A stretch of 64,000 nt of DNA from Candidatus Allofournierella merdipullorum. GTDB taxonomy: Bacteria > Bacillota > Clostridia > Oscillospirales > Ruminococcaceae. A program made the position numbers and the translations under genes. A model generated the notes under the pieces. The model saw only the letters and a list, made by a program, of their open reading frames with translations, was not told the origin of the DNA and did not search any database. Where the stretch lies: positions 1 to 64,000 of the forward strand of contig DXBV01000025.1 of assembly GCA_019116345.1 (NCBI GenBank). Reading direction: 5' to 3'. Below are positions 9,089 to 17,776 of this stretch, one piece after another (positions within the stretch are counted from its first letter, which is position 1; every line of letters starts with the position of its first letter).

Positions 9089-9112
9089 GCGGGGGGCGGA
9101 TGCGCCCCCCGC
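9089..9112 (+). promoter_or_regulatory. GC hairpin between fruA and ptsH
   Basis: A 10-bp stem made of GCGGGGGGCG and CGCCCCCCGC around a GATG tetraloop, 15 nt after the fruA stop. It lacks a U-tract, so it looks like an mRNA processing or stability hairpin, or a partial attenuator that sets the fruA : ptsHI ratio, rather than a true terminator. Confidence 0.5.
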
Positions 9113-9142
9113 CTTCATTAAAACAGACAAAGGAGAATAAAA

Positions 9143-9406
9143 ATGGTCTCGAAACAAACCAAGATCGTCAACCCCATGGGCATGCATATGCGTCCCGCCG
9201 GCATGTTCGCCAACGCCATGATGAAGTTCGACAGCGACGTGAACCTGGTGGCGGGCGGCAAGACCGTGAACGCCAAGAGCATCATGAACCTCATCGCCGC
9301 CTGCATCAAGTGCGGCACCGAGGTGGAAGTGCAGTGCAGCGGCCCCGATGAGGAGGCCGCCCTGGTGGAAGCCGTGCGTCTGATCGACAGCGGCCTGGGC
9401 GAGTAA
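9143..9406 (+). CDS. ptsH: phosphocarrier protein HPr
   Basis: 87-aa HPr that relays phosphate from enzyme I to the EIIA domain. The active-site His is H15 in MGMHMRPAG, and the regulatory Ser is S46 in NAKSIMNL. S46 is the site used by HPr kinase in Gram-positive catabolite repression, so CcpA-type control is plausible; no hprK is in the window. The length is normal for the family. Ribosome site AAAGGAGAA precedes the ATG, and ptsI follows 29 nt downstream. Confidence 0.96.
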   Translation: MVSKQTKIVNPMGMHMRPAGMFANAMMKFDSDVNLVAGGKTVNAKSIMNLIAACIKCGTEVEVQCSGPDEEAALVEAVRLIDSGLGE

Positions 9407-9435
9407 TCACACAACAAGGGAAGGAGAGGTTCTTC

Positions 9436-11145
9436 ATGCTGAAGGGAACGGGCGTGTGCGCCGGCGTCGGTCTGGGCACCGCGCTGGTGGTGCAGACCCA
9501 GGAGCTGGACTGGTCCGGCGTGCAGTACGCCGGGGCCGAGCAGGAAAAAGCACGGCTGGCCGCCGCCGCCAAGGCGGTGAGCGAGGCGCTGGAGGCCATG
9601 GCCAACGCCATGACCAGCCAGGTGGGCGAGCACGCGGCCCAAATCCTCTCCGGCCAGATCATGATGCTGGCCGACCCCTTCATGGTGGGCCAGATGAACG
9701 AGCAGATCGACGGCGGCGCCGTGGCCGAGGCCGCGGTGGACGCTGTGTGCGGCAGCTTCATCGCCATGTTCAGCGCGGTGGAGGACGAGCTGACCCGCCA
9801 GCGGGCCACCGACGTGGCCGACCTGCGGGACCGGCTGCTCAAAACGCTGATGGGCAAGGCGGACCAGGACCTGGCCGCCGCCCCGGCGGGCACGGTGATC
9901 GTGGCCCACGACCTGACCCCCAGCATGACGGTGGGCCTGAAGCGTGAGAACATCGCCGGCATCATCACCGAGACCGGCGGCGCCACCAGCCACTCGGCCA
10001 TTCTGGCCCGGGCGCTGGAGATCCCCGCGGTGCTCAGCGTGCCCGGGGCGCTGGAGGCCATCGCCCCCGGGGCGAAGATCGCCATGGACGGCGAGCTGGG
10101 CCACGTCTATGTGGACCCGGACGAGCGCACCGTGAAGGATTACGAGGCGCGCCGGGTGGCCTTTGAGGAGCGGCGGGCCGTCCTGAAGGAGTATCTGGGC
10201 AAGCCCACCGTCACCGCCGACGGCCGGGCCGTGGCGCTCTATGCCAACATCGGCCGCCCGGAGGACGCTGCCGCCGCGCTGGAAAAGGGCGCGGAGGGCG
10301 TCGGGCTGTTCCGCACCGAGTTTTTGTTCATGGACCGGGACGCCGACCCCACCGAAGAGGAGCAGCTGGCGGCCTACCGCCAGGTGGCGGCTCAGTTCGC
10401 CGGCGGGGAGGTCATCATCCGCACCCTGGACGTGGGCGGCGACAAGGACGTGCCCTACCTGAACATGAAGAAAGAGGAGAACCCCTTTTTGGGCCACCGG
10501 GCCATCCGCTACTGCCTGGATAACCCCGACCTCTATCTGACCCAGCTGCGGGCCCTTTTGCAGGCGGGCGCGGAAAAGCACAACGTGCGCATCATGCTGC
10601 CGCTGGTCACCGGCGTGGAAGAGCTGCGGGCGGCCAAGGCCCTGCTGGAAAAGGCCAAGGCTCAGCTTGCCGCCGAGGGCAAAGCCTTCGACGCTGACAT
10701 CAAGGTGGGCGTGATGATCGAGACGCCGGCCGCCGCGCTGGTGGCGGACCTGCTGGCCCAGGAGGCCGCCTTCTTCAGCATCGGCACCAACGACCTGACC
10801 CAGTACACCCTGGCGGTGGACCGGGGCAACGCCGACGTGGCGAAGCTCTACACCGTGTTCCACCCGGCGGTGCTGCGCAGCATCAAGGGCGTGATCGCCG
10901 CGGCCAAGGCGGCGGGTATCCCGGTGGGCATGTGCGGCGAGGCCGCCGCCGACCCGGCGCTGCTGCCGCTGCTGCTGGCCTGGGGTCTGGACGAGTTCAG
11001 CGTGAGCGCCAGCTCCATTCTGGCCACCAAGCGCTCCATCAGCCTGTGGAGCGCCGCCGACGCGGCCTTTGCCGAGAAAGAGGCCATGAAGCTCAGCGCC
11101 GCCGAGAGCATCCTCGGCTGCCTGCGCTCGATGAAAAAGGAATAA
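9436..11145 (+). CDS. ptsI: PTS enzyme I (PEP-protein phosphotransferase)
   Basis: 569-aa canonical enzyme I, which autophosphorylates from PEP and passes phosphate to HPr. Phospho-His is in GGATSHSAILARALEIPA (H186). PEP-site motifs GLFRTEFLFMDRD, IRTLDVGGDKDVPY, GTNDLTQYTLAVDRGN and the catalytic Cys in GMCGEAA (C500) are all present. The ribosome site AAGGAGAGG is 8 nt before the ATG. It is the last gene of the fru/pts operon. Just beyond the stop is the 411-bp palindromic element, whose outer stem could terminate transcription. Confidence 0.97.
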   Translation: MLKGTGVCAGVGLGTALVVQTQELDWSGVQYAGAEQEKARLAAAAKAVSEALEAMANAMTSQVGEHAAQILSGQIMMLADPFMVGQMNEQIDGGAVAEAAVDAVCGSFIAMFSAVEDELTRQRATDVADLRDRLLKTLMGKADQDLAAAPAGTVIVAHDLTPSMTVGLKRENIAGIITETGGATSHSAILARALEIPAVLSVPGALEAIAPGAKIAMDGELGHVYVDPDERTVKDYEARRVAFEERRAVLKEYLGKPTVTADGRAVALYANIGRPEDAAAALEKGAEGVGLFRTEFLFMDRDADPTEEEQLAAYRQVAAQFAGGEVIIRTLDVGGDKDVPYLNMKKEENPFLGHRAIRYCLDNPDLYLTQLRALLQAGAEKHNVRIMLPLVTGVEELRAAKALLEKAKAQLAAEGKAFDADIKVGVMIETPAAALVADLLAQEAAFFSIGTNDLTQYTLAVDRGNADVAKLYTVFHPAVLRSIKGVIAAAKAAGIPVGMCGEAAADPALLPLLLAWGLDEFSVSASSILATKRSISLWSAADAAFAEKEAMKLSAAESILGCLRSMKKE

Positions 11146-11153
11146 GGCAAAAC

Positions 11154-11564
11154 AAAAAGCGCTCCCCCAGCGCCGGGGTGGCATAAGAAAACGGCGGTTC
11201 TGCCGTAGGATTTTGGCGCATAAAACACGCAGAGCGGCTCCCCAAGCCACCAAGGCTTGAGGGGCCGCTCTTTGTGCTTTTTCATCCAAAATCCTGGGGC
11301 GTGGGCTGCGGGCGCAACAAAGATGCGCCCGCTCTGCTTTGCAGACCGCCCAGCCGGTCCAAGACCCCAACGGGGCCTTGGCCGCTTTGCGGACCCGGAC
11401 TGCGCAGCACCAGGAAGCGAGCGATTTTGATGGGAGCGCAAGAAAAAGCGCCGCAGGCACCCTTGGTGGTTGTCAAGGCGCTTTGACGCCGCGATACCGC
11501 AAAAGCGCCCGCTTCCCGGCGCCGTTTTCTTACGGCACCCCGGCCAAAAAGGGGAGCGCTTTTT
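11154..11564. repeat. 411-bp structured palindromic element between convergent genes
   Basis: The only gene-free stretch over 300 bp. The ends are inverted repeats of about 42 nt: a perfect 14-bp AAAAAGCGCTCCCC (11154-11167) with its complement at 11551-11564, then CCGGGGTG (11173-11180) with 11536-11543, then a 13-bp run at 11184-11196 with 11520-11532. Inside are further paired arms: AGGATTTTGG (11207) with 11286-11295, enclosing AGAGCGGC with 11264-11271; a perfect 9-bp hairpin GCGGGCGCA with 11324-11332; AAAGCGCC (11445) with 11477-11484; GGAAGCG (11413) with 11510-11516. Both outer ends carry T-runs in the outward direction, as in a bidirectional terminator. No convincing protein is encoded. 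It may be a MITE-like mobile repeat, a terminator enlarged by insertion, or a structured RNA. Confidence 0.7.
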
Positions 11565-11572
11565 TCTTTGTT

Positions 11573-12262
11573 TCACGCCCGGTCGAAGTTTTCCCCGGCA
11601 AAGGCTTCCAGCTGCCGGCGCATCGCTTCGCCGTATTCCGCCCCGAAGGCCTCCAGCACCCGGGCGGCCATCTCACCGCCCCTTTGGCCGAACACGCCGG
11701 CGGCGGTCTCGGCAAAGGCATAAAAGGTGTGGGCGCAGTGGTAGTCGAAGCCTTTGACGTACTCGGTGCGCCGCTGCACCGCCGTGTCCGGGCCAAAATC
11801 CGCGTCCCGGATGCAGAACACGCACCGGTCGGCGCAGTGCTGGGTCTCCACGGTGTAGAACTGCAGGGAACTGCTGAAGCCCCGGGCGATGGCCTCGTCC
11901 AGATAGCGGCAGTAGAGCTGCCCCGCCTCCAGGGCGTTCTGCTCTTTGAAGGCGGTGAACCAGACGCAGGGATACACCTCATAGACATAGTCCGGGGCGG
12001 TGCTGCGCAGATGGGACACGCACCCCTCGCCGCTGGCCAGCGTTTCCTCCGAGGGCGCCCACTCGCAGTAGGCGCAGTAGGAGGCATAGTTCAGCGGCTG
12101 GCCGTCCCGCACGGCCCGCTGGGCCATCCGCTCGCCCCGCTGGCGGGCGTAGTGCTTCACCGCCAGCACAAAGGCCTGCCGCCCCCGCTCGCCGAAGGCG
12201 TCGTTCAGTTCTTTGTACCAGGCGGCGATGAGAAATACCTGCATCTTTTCGGTGAATCCCAT
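11573..12262 (-). CDS. L-2-amino-thiazoline-4-carboxylic acid hydrolase-like protein
   Basis: 229-aa soluble protein resembling the ATC-hydrolase family of Clostridia (opening of 2-aminothiazoline-4-carboxylate in cysteine metabolism). Most members are assigned only by similarity, so the actual substrate is uncertain. Supporting features are the overall layout and a C-terminal half with YCRYLDEAIARGF followed by a Cys pair CVFC. The start at 12262 is chosen for its AAAGGAGG ribosome site; an upstream extension in frame would run into degV without such a site. It is 64 nt downstream of degV on the same strand and ends 9 bp from the palindromic element. Confidence 0.6.
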   Translation of the reverse strand: MGFTEKMQVFLIAAWYKELNDAFGERGRQAFVLAVKHYARQRGERMAQRAVRDGQPLNYASYCAYCEWAPSEETLASGEGCVSHLRSTAPDYVYEVYPCVWFTAFKEQNALEAGQLYCRYLDEAIARGFSSSLQFYTVETQHCADRCVFCIRDADFGPDTAVQRRTEYVKGFDYHCAHTFYAFAETAAGVFGQRGGEMAARVLEAFGAEYGEAMRRQLEAFAGENFDRA

Positions 12263-12326
12263 TCCGTACCTCCTTTGCATACACAGACGCCGCCCCCCTG
12301 CGGGAGGCGGCGGACTGTTGGTGTTG

Positions 12327-13196
12327 TTATCGCTTTTCGCCCAGGAAGAACAGCGCCACGGTGCCGGGGCCGGAGTGGGCGCCGATGACCGGGCCGATGG
12401 TGCCGATGTGCACTTCCTTCGCGCCCAGAGCCTTGCAGCGGTCGGCCACATACTGGCAGTCCTCGAGGCAGTCGCCGTGGCTGACGAACACCACCTGCTC
12501 GGCGGGAGGCACGTCGCTGGCGGCAAAGTGCTTCACCAGGCCGTCCAGGCTGGCCCGGCGGCCGCGCACCTTCTCCATGGCGATGAGGTGGCCCTCGTCG
12601 TCCACATGGAGCACCGGCTTGATGCCCAGCAGGGTGCCCGCCACCGCGGCCGCGCCGCTGAGGCGGCCGCCGCGCTTTAAGAACATCAGGTCGTCCACCG
12701 TGAACCAGGCGCACACCCGCATCTTGTTGGCCTCGAACCAGCTTGCCACTTCCTCCAGGCTCTTGCCCTCGTTCTTCAGGGTGGCGGCGTAGTAGACCGC
12801 CAGGCCCTCGCCCATGCTGGCCTGCAGGGTGTCGATCACCCGGATGGTGCGCTCGGGGTATTTCTCCCGCAGCTCCTCGGCGGCCAGGCAGGCGGAATGG
12901 TAGGTGCCGGACAGGCCGCTGGAAAAGGCCAGATACAGAATATCCTTTCCGGCTTCCAGCACCGGGGTGAAGGCGTCCTCAAAGGTGGCCTGGTTGATCT
13001 GGCTGGTGGTGCTCATGCCGCCGGCGCGCAGAGCGTCGTAAAAATCGTGGGGGTCAAGCTCCCGGTTGTCGGGGTAGTTGTTGTACTCCTTGCCGTCAAG
13101 AGAAAAAAGCATGGGCAGAACTTCCACGCCCAGCTGCTGCACGAGTTCCGCCGTCAGGTCGGCGGTGGACTCGGTGAACAATACGTATTCAGCCAT
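12327..13196 (-). CDS. DegV family fatty acid-binding protein
   Basis: 289-aa DegV/FakB-type protein that binds a fatty acid for presentation to a fatty acid kinase. N-terminal domain features: TESTADL (normally DSTxDL) and the STTSQIN loop. Fatty-acid head-group motifs: FSSGLSGTYHSA, with the Ser/Thr cluster, and IDTLQASMGEGL in place of the usual DS-xx-S-x-G. The second domain has KRGGRLSGAAA and the terminal GPVIGAHSGPGT signature. The start at 13196 follows an AGAGGAG site; the in-frame upstream extension lacks one. No FakA kinase is in the window. Confidence 0.9.
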   Translation of the reverse strand: MAEYVLFTESTADLTAELVQQLGVEVLPMLFSLDGKEYNNYPDNRELDPHDFYDALRAGGMSTTSQINQATFEDAFTPVLEAGKDILYLAFSSGLSGTYHSACLAAEELREKYPERTIRVIDTLQASMGEGLAVYYAATLKNEGKSLEEVASWFEANKMRVCAWFTVDDLMFLKRGGRLSGAAAVAGTLLGIKPVLHVDDEGHLIAMEKVRGRRASLDGLVKHFAASDVPPAEQVVFVSHGDCLEDCQYVADRCKALGAKEVHIGTIGPVIGAHSGPGTVALFFLGEKR

Positions 13197-13288
13197 TTTC
13201 ACACACTCCTCTTTCTGTGGCTTCTGGTGGCATTGTATCACATCCGGCGGGGGTTTGAAAAGGCCTGCGTCGATTTTTTAACACGTCC

Positions 13289-13990
13289 TCACCGGGAGGT
13301 CAGCTGGTCGCGCCGGCGGTGGAGCCAGTCCACGATGCGCTGCTCGTTGCGGATGCACAGAAGGCCCAGCGTGCCGGTGACGGCCCCCAGCACCAAGGGC
13401 AGCACGATGTTGCCCTCGAAGAGGCTGTCGCCCGCCACGGTGCTGGCCAGCAGGGCGGGGAAGCGGGCCAGCGTGCAGGTGAAGAGGAACTGGCCGGGTT
13501 TCAGGGGCAGGAAGGGCCCCAGGTAGGTGAGCAGGTCCTTGGGCATGCCGGGCAGAAAGAAGAGTAAGTACAACGCGCTCCGGGCACGCTTTTCGTCCTG
13601 CAGAAAGCGGTATTTGTGCAGCACCGCCGGGTCCACGGCTTTGGCGCCCAGCGCCCGCACGACATAGTAGATCATGGTGCTGCCGATGAGGATGCCCACA
13701 AGGCACAGGGCAAGCCCGCCCACCGGGCCGTAGAGCGCGCCGGCCATGATCTGCACCGGCTCGCCGGGCACCACGGCCACCACGATCTGGAACACCTCCA
13801 GCGCCAGGAACACCAGCATACCCCACACCCCGTGGGAGCGCACCCATTCCACAAACTCGTCCCGGGCGGCCTGGCTGGTGATGAGAGCCCAGATCTCGTG
13901 GCGGAACACCACCGCCGCCACGATGCACCCGATGCTCAGCGCAACCAGCACCGCCGCCGAGGCCAGCTGTTTTTTGTTTTTGCTCGTCAT
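13289..13990 (-). CDS. TVP38/TMEM64 (DedA-like) membrane protein
   Basis: 233-aa polytopic membrane protein of the SNARE-associated (VTT) family, proposed to act in lipid transport or membrane homeostasis. The characteristic block is the re-entrant VVPGEPVQIMAGALYGPVGG (about residues 73-92), with a second half containing LFFLPGMPKDLLTYLGP and the ARFPALLASTVAGD segment. N-terminal and C-terminal helices flank these. Ribosome site GGGAGGAG is 7 nt upstream. Neighbours on the same strand (lipoprotein upstream, degV downstream) are separately spaced, so operon membership is unclear. Confidence 0.88.
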   Translation of the reverse strand: MTSKNKKQLASAAVLVALSIGCIVAAVVFRHEIWALITSQAARDEFVEWVRSHGVWGMLVFLALEVFQIVVAVVPGEPVQIMAGALYGPVGGLALCLVGILIGSTMIYYVVRALGAKAVDPAVLHKYRFLQDEKRARSALYLLFFLPGMPKDLLTYLGPFLPLKPGQFLFTCTLARFPALLASTVAGDSLFEGNIVLPLVLGAVTGTLGLLCIRNEQRIVDWLHRRRDQLTSR

Positions 13991-14049
13991 AGGCTCCTCC
14001 CGAAAAAATGCGGCCCGGCGCCCGGCGGGCGTCGGGCCGGCGGCTGCGG

Positions 14050-14289
14050 TCAGCCGGCGCTGCCGGAAGTGACCGCGCTGTTTCCCATTCCCTCGCTGGC
14101 GGCAAGGCTGCCGCTGCCCGGCATGCTGCCGGACATGCTCTCGTCCATGCTGCCGGAGGCGCTGCTGCTGGCGGCAGGGCTGGGGGTAGGGGTGGGCTTC
14201 ATGCTGGAGGCGGGCTCGTCGCCGCCCCAGCAGCCGGCGAGGCTCAGCGCCAGGGCCAGAGCCGCCGCCATGGTTGCGATGCGTTTCAT
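14050..14289 (-). CDS. small Ser/Gly/Met-rich lipoprotein
   Basis: 79-aa exported lipoprotein. A short signal peptide MKRIATMAAALALALS leads to the lipobox LAGC, followed by a low-complexity tail with a TPTPSP linker and repeats of the type SGSM (MDESMSGSMPGSGS). No enzymatic domain is present. The start was placed at 14289 because an AAAGGAG site lies 8 nt upstream and the signal peptide begins there. It may be a cell-surface tether or metal/envelope-associated peptide; function unknown. Confidence 0.75.
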   Translation of the reverse strand: MKRIATMAAALALALSLAGCWGGDEPASSMKPTPTPSPAASSSASGSMDESMSGSMPGSGSLAASEGMGNSAVTSGSAG

Positions 14290-14375
14290 AAACGATGCTC
14301 CTTTACAGAACAATGTGTGGTATAAAACCACCCCTATTGTTCCACAAAAGGGCCGCGGCTATGCGCCGCGAGGGC

Positions 14376-15095
14376 TCATTCCAGCTGGCCCGCCAGGGTC
14401 ATCACCGCGGCAAGGCCCGCCACCGGGGCGGTCTCACAGCGCAGGATGCGGGGCCCGAGGCCCACCGGCACCGCGCCGGCGGCAACGAGTTTTTCCGCCT
14501 CCTCGGGGGAAAAGCCCCCTTCCGCCCCGGTAATGAGGGCGATGCGCTTCTGGTTTTTTACCAGGGTGCGCAGGCTCTCGCCGCCGCCCTCGTAGAAAAA
14601 GAGCACCAGGTCGAACTCCGAGAAGCGGGCGGGCAGGTCCTTGATGTCCAGAGGCAGTTCCACCGCCGGGATGACGCCCCGGCCCGCCTGTTTGGCCGCC
14701 TCGGCGGCGATGCGGGCGTAGCGGGCGTTTTTCTGGTCCTCCTTTTTGGGGGCGGCCACGCAGAAGCGGCTGAAAAAGGGCACGATGCGCGCCGCGCCCA
14801 GTTCCACCGCCTTCTGGACGATGAACTCCAGCTTATCCTGTTTGGGATAGCCGGCGAAAAGGGTCACTTCCACCGAGGGTTCGGCCTCCGAAGGGCGCTT
14901 TTCCAAAAGGCGGAATTCCACCCGGTCGGGGGTGACGGCGGCAACGGCGGCGGTGTAGTCAAAGCCCGCCCCGTCGCACAGAATGACCTCGTCGCCGGGC
15001 CTGGCCCGCATCACCTTTCCCAGGTGATGGGCGTCCGGGCCGGTGAGGGCCGCCGTGGATTCGGTGAACTCGGAAGCGAAATAGCGGTGGGGCAT
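14376..15095 (-). CDS. rsmE: 16S rRNA m3U1498 methyltransferase
   Basis: 239-aa SPOUT-fold methyltransferase that methylates N3 of U1498 in 16S rRNA. It has the N-terminal PUA-like part (MPHRYFASEF, with HHLGKVMRARPGDE) and the C-terminal knot with the SAM-binding block ALITGAEGGFSPEEAEKL and LGPRILRCETAP, both diagnostic. It starts 3 nt after prmA stops, forming the common prmA-rsmE operon. Confidence 0.96.
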   Translation of the reverse strand: MPHRYFASEFTESTAALTGPDAHHLGKVMRARPGDEVILCDGAGFDYTAAVAAVTPDRVEFRLLEKRPSEAEPSVEVTLFAGYPKQDKLEFIVQKAVELGAARIVPFFSRFCVAAPKKEDQKNARYARIAAEAAKQAGRGVIPAVELPLDIKDLPARFSEFDLVLFFYEGGGESLRTLVKNQKRIALITGAEGGFSPEEAEKLVAAGAVPVGLGPRILRCETAPVAGLAAVMTLAGQLE

Positions 15096-15098
15096 CTC

Positions 15099-16016
15099 TC
15101 ACACCCCGCCCTTGCAGAGGATGGCCACCCAGCCGCCCTGGCGGCGCACTTGTTCCACCTTGAGGCCCGCGGCGGCAAGGCCGGCGCACACTTCCTCTTC
15201 CCGGGCGTCGATGATGCCGCTGGCGATGAAGGCGCCGCCCTCGGCCAGCAGCGGCGGCACGCAGGGGGCCAGATGCAGGATGGCGTTGGCCACGATGTTG
15301 GCGGTGATGATGTCGTACTTGCCGGTGGCCTTGTCGGACAGATCGCCCACCAGCACCTTCAGTTTGCCGTCCACGCCGTTGAGCTGGGCGTTCTCGCCGG
15401 CGGTGCGCACGCACATGGGGTCGATGTCCACGCCCTCGGCCTCGCCCGCCCCCAGCTTGAGGGCCGCGATGGCCAGGATGCCGCTGCCGGTGCCGATGTC
15501 CAGCATCCGCTCGCCGCCCTTGACCAGTTCGTCCAGCGCGGTGAGGCACAGGGCGGTGGTCTCGTGGGTGCCGGTGCCGAAGGCCATGCCCGGGTCCAGC
15601 CGGATGACCGTGCGGTCGGTGTCGTACTGCTCCCAGCTGGGCACGATGGCCAGCCGCTTGCCGATGGGCATGGCGTGGTAGTAGGCTTTCCAGGCGGTCT
15701 CCCAGTCCTGCTGCTCCACGCCGTCCGCCGCCAGGGAGTAGTCCAGCTCGGCGGCTTCCAGCCGGCCCCGCAGCAGATCCAGCACCTCGGCGGGGTTCTC
15801 CTCCGGCGAGAGGTACAGGTGCACCGTCACATGGGTGCGGTCCTTGTCCAGCAGGTCCTGCTCGATGAGGTCCACGTGGGCGATGCGCTCCACCTGCTCT
15901 TCCAGGTCGGAGTAGTCCTCGATGTAGATGCCGCCGCCGGACACGCCGGTAGCGATGGCTTCGGCGTCGTCCGCCTGAAGTTTGGGAACGGTGATCTTGA
16001 TATCGGTCCACTGCAT
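15099..16016 (-). CDS. prmA: ribosomal protein L11 methyltransferase
   Basis: 305-aa class I SAM-dependent methyltransferase that modifies ribosomal protein L11. The N-terminal substrate-recognition domain begins MQWTDIKI. The catalytic domain has DPGMAFGTGTHETTALCL, the SAM motif MLDIGTGSGILAIAALKLGA, and the substrate motif NIVANAIL (an NPPY-like position). The start at 16016 sits 7 nt after CAGGAGGG; an ATG overlapping that site (16034) is less likely. First gene of the prmA-rsmE unit, downstream of two terminators that separate it from pyrBI. Confidence 0.95.
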   Translation of the reverse strand: MQWTDIKITVPKLQADDAEAIATGVSGGGIYIEDYSDLEEQVERIAHVDLIEQDLLDKDRTHVTVHLYLSPEENPAEVLDLLRGRLEAAELDYSLAADGVEQQDWETAWKAYYHAMPIGKRLAIVPSWEQYDTDRTVIRLDPGMAFGTGTHETTALCLTALDELVKGGERMLDIGTGSGILAIAALKLGAGEAEGVDIDPMCVRTAGENAQLNGVDGKLKVLVGDLSDKATGKYDIITANIVANAILHLAPCVPPLLAEGGAFIASGIIDAREEEVCAGLAAAGLKVEQVRRQGGWVAILCKGGV

Positions 16017-16100
16017 AAAGGGGCCCTCCTGCATTGATGGTTTTATTCTAATGTATTATTATAGCATCCCCTGCGGCGTTTTTGTGAAAAAAGAGAAAAC

Positions 16101-16139
16101 AAAAAAGGCCCTTTGTCCATAAAACGAGGGCAAGGGGCC
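16101..16139 (-). terminator. second terminator downstream of pyrBI
   Basis: On the minus strand an imperfect stem (GGCCCCTTGCCC / GGACAAAGGGCC, two mismatches) is followed by TTTTTTG. It backs up the terminator at 16152-16187. Confidence 0.65.
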
Positions 16140-16151
16140 GGGGGATTCAAC

Positions 16152-16187
16152 AAAAACGGTCCCCCGTGTTAAAAACACAGGGGACCG
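16152..16187 (-). terminator. intrinsic terminator of pyrBI
   Basis: Read on the minus strand, stem CGGTCCCC-x-GTGT / ACAC-x-GGGGACCG with one internal mismatch, followed by TTTTTG; about 55 nt beyond the pyrI stop. Confidence 0.85.
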
Positions 16188-16241
16188 GGAAAGCCGGTCT
16201 GCGCTCTGCCGGGCTTGCTGGGGCGGCAGAGGGCGGGGCTT

Positions 16242-16667
16242 TTAGCCGCGCTTGTACTCCTGCTCGCAGTACAGGCAGCGGTAGACGCCCTTTTCGGCGT
16301 CGGTGAGCACGAACACATGGTCCAGCTCCTGCTCCACGCTGGTGATGCAGCGGGGGTTCTTGCACTTGGCAACGTTCACGATGCGCTCGGGCAGCTGCAG
16401 GTGCTTTTTCTCAATGATGCGGCCGCCGTCGATGATGTTGACGGTGATGTTGGGGTCGATGAAGCCCAGCACGTCCAGGTCGATGTCGATGCGGTCCTCG
16501 ATCTTGATGATGTCCTTGCGGCCGCTCTTCTTGCTGCGGGCGTTCTTGATGATGGCCACGCTGCAGTCCAGCTTGTCCAGCTCCAGCACACGGTAGATCT
16601 CCATGCTCCTGCCGGATTCGATATGGTCGATCACAACGCCTTTTTCCAGGCTGTCAATGTTCAGCAT
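16242..16667 (-). CDS. pyrI: aspartate carbamoyltransferase regulatory chain
   Basis: 141-aa regulatory subunit that binds nucleotide effectors and assembles with PyrB. The N-terminal allosteric domain starts MLNIDSLEKGVVIDHI. The C-terminal zinc domain has the four Cys ligands as CKNPRC and YRCLYC. It starts immediately after the pyrB stop with no gap, as in typical pyrBI operons, so a stoichiometric holoenzyme is expected. Confidence 0.96.
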   Translation of the reverse strand: MLNIDSLEKGVVIDHIESGRSMEIYRVLELDKLDCSVAIIKNARSKKSGRKDIIKIEDRIDIDLDVLGFIDPNITVNIIDGGRIIEKKHLQLPERIVNVAKCKNPRCITSVEQELDHVFVLTDAEKGVYRCLYCEQEYKRG

Positions 16668-17579
16668 TTACTCCACCTCCAGCATTTTCAGGATGAGGGC
16701 CATGCGCACGAAGCGCCCGAACCGGGCCTGGGGGAAGTAGGCGGCGCGGGGGTCGTCGTCCACTTCCACGCTGATCTCGTTGACGCGGGGCAGGGGATGC
16801 ATGACGATCATGTCTTCTTTGGCCAGCTTCATCTTCTCGTTGTCCAGGATGTAGCTGTCCCGCAGGCGGATGTAGTCCTCCTCGTTGAAGAAGCGCTCGC
16901 GCTGCACGCGGGTCATGTAGAGGATGTCCATCTTGCCGATGGCGTCCTCCAGACGCTCCACCTCTTCGAACTCGTAGCCGCTGCGCACCAGGTCGTCGCG
17001 GATGTAGTCGGGCACCTGCAGCTCCTTGGGGCTGACCAGCACGAACTTGATGTTCTCATAGCGCATCATGGCGCGGATGAGGCTGTGGACGGTGCGGCCG
17101 AACTTCAGGTCGCCGCACAGGCCCACGGTCAGGTTGTCGAGGTGGCCCTTCAGCCGGTGGATGGTCAGCAGGTCGGTGAGGGTCTGGGTGGGATGCTGAT
17201 GGCCGCCGTCACCGGCGTTGATCAGCGGGCAGTCCACCTTGGAAGCGGCCACGGTGGCAGCGCCCTCCTTGGGGTGACGCATGGCGATGATGTCGGCGTA
17301 GCACTCCACGGTCCGCACGGTGTCGGCCACGCTCTCGCCCTTGGCGGCGGAGCTGGAATTGGCCGAAGAAAAACCCAACACCTTGCCACCGAGACTGAGC
17401 ATTGCGGATTCAAAGCTCAAACGGGTGCGGGTGCTGGGTTCAAAAAACAGTGTGGCCAGGATCTTGCCGTCACATTTGTGAGCAAAAGCCTGGGGGTCTT
17501 CGATGATTCGGTCGGCGAGGGCGAGGAGCTCGTCGATCTCCTGCGTGGTCAGATCGAGCGGACTGATCAGTTTCTTCAC
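16668..17579 (-). CDS. pyrB: aspartate carbamoyltransferase catalytic chain
   Basis: 303-aa catalytic subunit of ATCase, committed step of pyrimidine synthesis (carbamoyl phosphate + aspartate). Carbamoyl-phosphate loop [15 protein letters not shown], the [17 protein letters not shown] motif and the HPLPRVNEI aspartate loop are all present. The start is a GTG at 17579, chosen because AGGAGG lies 9 nt upstream; an in-frame TTG at 17600 overlaps that site and is less likely. No PyrR-type leader was recognised in the short upstream region. Confidence 0.95.
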   Translation of the reverse strand: MKKLISPLDLTTQEIDELLALADRIIEDPQAFAHKCDGKILATLFFEPSTRTRLSFESAMLSLGGKVLGFSSANSSSAAKGESVADTVRTVECYADIIAMRHPKEGAATVAASKVDCPLINAGDGGHQHPTQTLTDLLTIHRLKGHLDNLTVGLCGDLKFGRTVHSLIRAMMRYENIKFVLVSPKELQVPDYIRDDLVRSGYEFEEVERLEDAIGKMDILYMTRVQRERFFNEEDYIRLRDSYILDNEKMKLAKEDMIVMHPLPRVNEISVEVDDDPRAAYFPQARFGRFVRMALILKMLEVE

Positions 17580-17683
17580 GAAGGGGGTCCTCCTTTGCAA
17601 ATTTTTTTCATTCTACAACGGCCCGGTCCAAAAAGCAAGCCCCTTTTTGAAAAAATTTTTTGCCCTTCGCAAACAAAAGGGGA

Positions 17684-17712
17684 TTGACAAATCCGCGCCG
17701 ATGGGGTATCAT
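17684..17712 (+). promoter_or_regulatory. promoter of the feo operon
   Basis: TTGACA, 17-nt spacer, TATCAT, a near-consensus vegetative promoter. A 16-bp palindrome begins 10 nt after the -10, over the expected transcription start, so a bound repressor would block initiation. Confidence 0.8.
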
Positions 17713-17721
17713 CATAGAGCA

Positions 17722-17737
17722 GTTAGCGACAACTAAC
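17722..17737. promoter_or_regulatory. DtxR-like operator, site 1 (GTTAGC-N5-CTAAC)
   Basis: GTTAGCGACAACTAAC, overlapping the predicted start of transcription of feoA. One of four copies of the same 16-bp palindrome in 2.9 kb. The half-site TTAG/CTAA resembles DtxR/IdeR-family metal-repressor boxes. The repressor itself is not in the window. Confidence 0.7.
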
Positions 17738-17776
17738 ACTCGCCGCCGCCCCGACGGCGTTTTCTTTGGGGCGGCG

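Noticed and set aside
9118-11460. Long minus-strand open frames opposite ptsH/ptsI that run into the palindromic element
   Set aside because: No domain, no ribosome site, and composition of an antisense shadow. They are explained by the coding strand of ptsHI and by the inverted repeats.
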